This document shows positions 62,694-64,000 of a stretch of DNA of 64,000 nucleotides, piece after piece. The stretch covers positions 1,054,001-1,118,000 of the forward strand of contig NZ_CP015596.1 in assembly GCF_001644575.1 (NCBI RefSeq). Direction: 5' to 3'. The position numbers and the translations under genes were made by a program. The notes beneath the pieces are model-generated. The model was not told where the DNA came from. It ran no database searches and saw only the letters and a list, made by a program, of their open reading frames with translations. Source of the stretch: Mycobacterium adipatum (GTDB lineage Bacteria > Actinomycetota > Actinomycetes > Mycobacteriales > Mycobacteriaceae). Positions within the stretch are counted from its first letter, which is position 1; each line of letters opens with the position of its first letter.

Positions 62694-63605
62694 TCACACG
62701 GGCCGGTATACCCAGGGTTCGTGCGGCAAACCGGCCGGATCGAACTCGGTGAGCATGCCCGCCAGCGTGGTGGAGCGATAACCGAGCGAATCGGCGATGC
62801 GCCGCAGCGCCGGGGCCACCCCGATCTCGGCCAGCGTCACCGCGCCGTCGCGTTTGGCCAACCGCTTTCCCTCGGCATTGAGCACCAGCGGCACATGCGC
62901 GTAGGTCACCGGTGGATATCCCAGCAGTGCGGCGAGGTAGGCCTGTCGCGGCGACGACGACAGCAGGTCGTCACCGCGTACCACCTGGTCGACGCGCTGT
63001 GCGGCATCGTCGACCACCACCGCCAGGTTGTAGGCGGTCACCCCGTCACCGCGGCGCAGCACGAAATCGTCCACCACACCGGTGAATTCGCCGTGCAGCA
63101 GATCGGTGACGGTGTAGGTGAAGGTATCGGTGCGCAACCGCAGGGCCGGCGGGCGCGCCGGATCGGCCGGTGGTTCACGATCGCGGCAGGTGCCCGGGTA
63201 GGCGCCCTCCGGCGCGTGCGGTGCGCGCGGTGCGCTCAGGATATCCTTTCTGCTGCAATAGCATTCGTACACCAGGCCGCGCCCGGCGAGTTCCGCGATG
63301 ACGCTGTCGTAGCGGTCCGCGTGCGCGGACTGATACTCGGGCGGTTCGTCGGAGAGCACGCCGATGGCGCTCAGGTCGGCCAGTTGCCGGGCGGCCACAT
63401 CGCTGAACGTACGGTCGTCGAGGTCTTCGACGCGGATCAGGAATCGGCGCCCGGATGAGCGGGCGAACAACCAGGCCAGGACCGCGGTGCGCAGATTGCC
63501 GATGTGCAGGTCGGCCGACGGGCTGGGCGCGAACCGGCCCGAACCTCTCCCGTCGCTGCGCTCGCCCGAACCTCTCCCGTCGCTGCGCTCGCCCCGGCCC
63601 GGCAT
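62694..63605 (-). CDS. gluQ: Glutamyl-Q tRNA(Asp) synthetase GluQRS
   Basis: This truncated glutamyl-tRNA synthetase lacks the anticodon-binding domain. In the known family it glutamylates queuosine-34 of tRNA-Asp. The 303-residue protein has the class I motifs HIGNLRTAV near residue 34 and the KMSKS-equivalent [11 protein letters not shown], and a zinc site of cysteines near YECYCSRK and CRDREPP. Residues 6-23 are a tandem repeat absent from usual family N-termini, so the true start may be downstream. It fits with tgt at 51687 as queuosine metabolism. Confidence 0.88.
   Translation of the reverse strand: MPGRGERSDGRGSGERSDGRGSGRFAPSPSADLHIGNLRTAVLAWLFARSSGRRFLIRVEDLDDRTFSDVAARQLADLSAIGVLSDEPPEYQSAHADRYDSVIAELAGRGLVYECYCSRKDILSAPRAPHAPEGAYPGTCRDREPPADPARPPALRLRTDTFTYTVTDLLHGEFTGVVDDFVLRRGDGVTAYNLAVVVDDAAQRVDQVVRGDDLLSSSPRQAYLAALLGYPPVTYAHVPLVLNAEGKRLAKRDGAVTLAEIGVAPALRRIADSLGYRSTTLAGMLTEFDPAGLPHEPWVYRPV
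63538..63591 (-). repeat. 27-bp direct tandem repeat at the gluQ 5' end
   Basis: Two identical 27-base units, 63538-63564 and 63565-63591, each contain CCCGAACCTCTCCCGTCG. They code for nine residues each ([13 protein letters not shown]) and are in frame, so they add residues to GluQRS. The unit contains GCGAGCGCAGCGACGG on the minus strand, a sequence I associate with dispersed mycobacterial repeats. Confidence 0.85.
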
Positions 63606-63611
63606 AGCCCG

Positions 63612-64000
63612 TCAGGCTACCTGCGCCAGCCGATCACGGGCCTGCCCGGTGCACTGCGCCCACCGCGGACCCGGAACCTGCACAGCGGACTCCGACGCGA
63701 AGGCGCTGGAGATCACCAGATCGGGACGCAATGTGCCCAGCACCTGCAGGCTGTTCCGCAACTGCCCGGCATCGCTGATACCGGGCAGGTGGCCGGCGGC
63801 CCAGACGCCGTCCTCGCCCAGGAAGATGGTGTCGCCGGTGAACAGGTACTCCTGGCCGTTGGCGCCCGGCACCAGGTAACAGGTGCTGCCGGGCGAATGC
63901 CCGGGTGTGGGGATCACCTCGATCCCGTTGGCGTCGACATGCCTGCTGCCGATCGGGACGTCGACGCGGGTGTGCCTGCCGATATCGGCCAACTCGGCGA
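63612..64000 (-). CDS. Metallo-beta-lactamase-fold hydrolase (5' truncated by window edge)
   Basis: About 129 C-terminal residues are visible, and the frame is open at the window edge. PTPGHSPGSTCYLVP near the visible N-terminus carries a zinc-ligand histidine and FTGDTIFLG a bridging aspartate, as in the glyoxalase II-like branch. The usual HxHxDH motif would lie outside the window. The substrate is unknown. Confidence 0.8.
   Translation of the reverse strand, partial: AELADIGRHTRVDVPIGSRHVDANGIEVIPTPGHSPGSTCYLVPGANGQEYLFTGDTIFLGEDGVWAAGHLPGISDAGQLRNSLQVLGTLRPDLVISSAFASESAVQVPGPRWAQCTGQARDRLAQVA

Overview
The window is GC-rich, densely packed DNA from a mycobacterium, most likely a Mycolicibacterium-type environmental species. 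Evidence: arabinogalactan and lipoarabinomannan genes (embC, aftA, dprE2, dprE1, the Rv3789-type gtrA), galactan export genes (wzt, glfT1, wzm), the proteasome activator Bpa, an LpqH lipoprotein, a PE-PPE domain protein, DUF732, and gene order that broadly follows M. tuberculosis Rv3793 down to Rv3752c. M. tuberculosis names below come from recalled family knowledge; no database search was run.

Layout. 1-8560: the end of a class I cholesterol-oxidase-like GMC oxidoreductase, then on the minus strand the chain gtrA-dprE1-dprE2-aftA-embC, whose last three junctions overlap by single bases (TGATG). 8591-16035: accessory genes, namely an HD-domain protein, a MocR regulator divergent from an AhpD-like protein with a palindromic operator between them, a Mn2+ riboswitch before a GDT1-type transporter, a DUF222-HNH protein, and a hydrolase with an unknown alanine-rich protein. 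16065-21120: a five-gene minus-strand operon (Rv3779-like membrane protein, bpa, wzt, glfT1, wzm) ending at a strong hairpin. 21220-29065: a PLP-fold protein lacking its lysine, a quinone oxidoreductase divergent from MarR, three tRNAs, a MerR gene behind a long hairpin-rich leader, a bile-salt-hydrolase-like enzyme, echA21, a lipoprotein and hisC2. 29181-38830: a multicopper oxidase, a GGDEF-EAL protein, a metallophosphoesterase, an alkylsulfatase, an SDR and kinase-fold proteins. 38962-45280: the osmoprotectant ABC operon proXVWZ, tyrA, tadA and tRNA-Ser(CGA). 45290-55689: secreted and envelope proteins, LpqH and a paralogue, tgt, a P450 and a second DUF222-HNH gene with a perfect LexA box. 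55743-64000: an amine oxidase, a CoA transferase, a TetR-controlled FAD enzyme, an amino-acid ABC system with a fused binding protein and permease, gluQRS, and a truncated metallo-beta-lactamase-fold gene.

How the genes work together. The left third makes and exports cell wall: DprE1/DprE2 produce decaprenyl-phosphoryl-arabinose, AftA and EmbC use it, GlfT1 starts galactan and Wzm-Wzt flip it. TadA should act on the tRNA-Arg(ACG) encoded 16 kb away. Tgt and GluQRS both belong to queuosine tRNA modification. At least fourteen genes have an A-T -10 hexamer (TANNNT) placed 6-7 nt before the start codon, which fits leaderless transcription and was used to choose several starts.

Most notable points: DprE1 carries alanine where M. 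tuberculosis has Cys387, the benzothiazinone target; both DUF222-HNH genes have LexA-box matches; the MerR leader looks like an unassigned attenuator or riboswitch; and embC is not followed by embA or embB inside the window.
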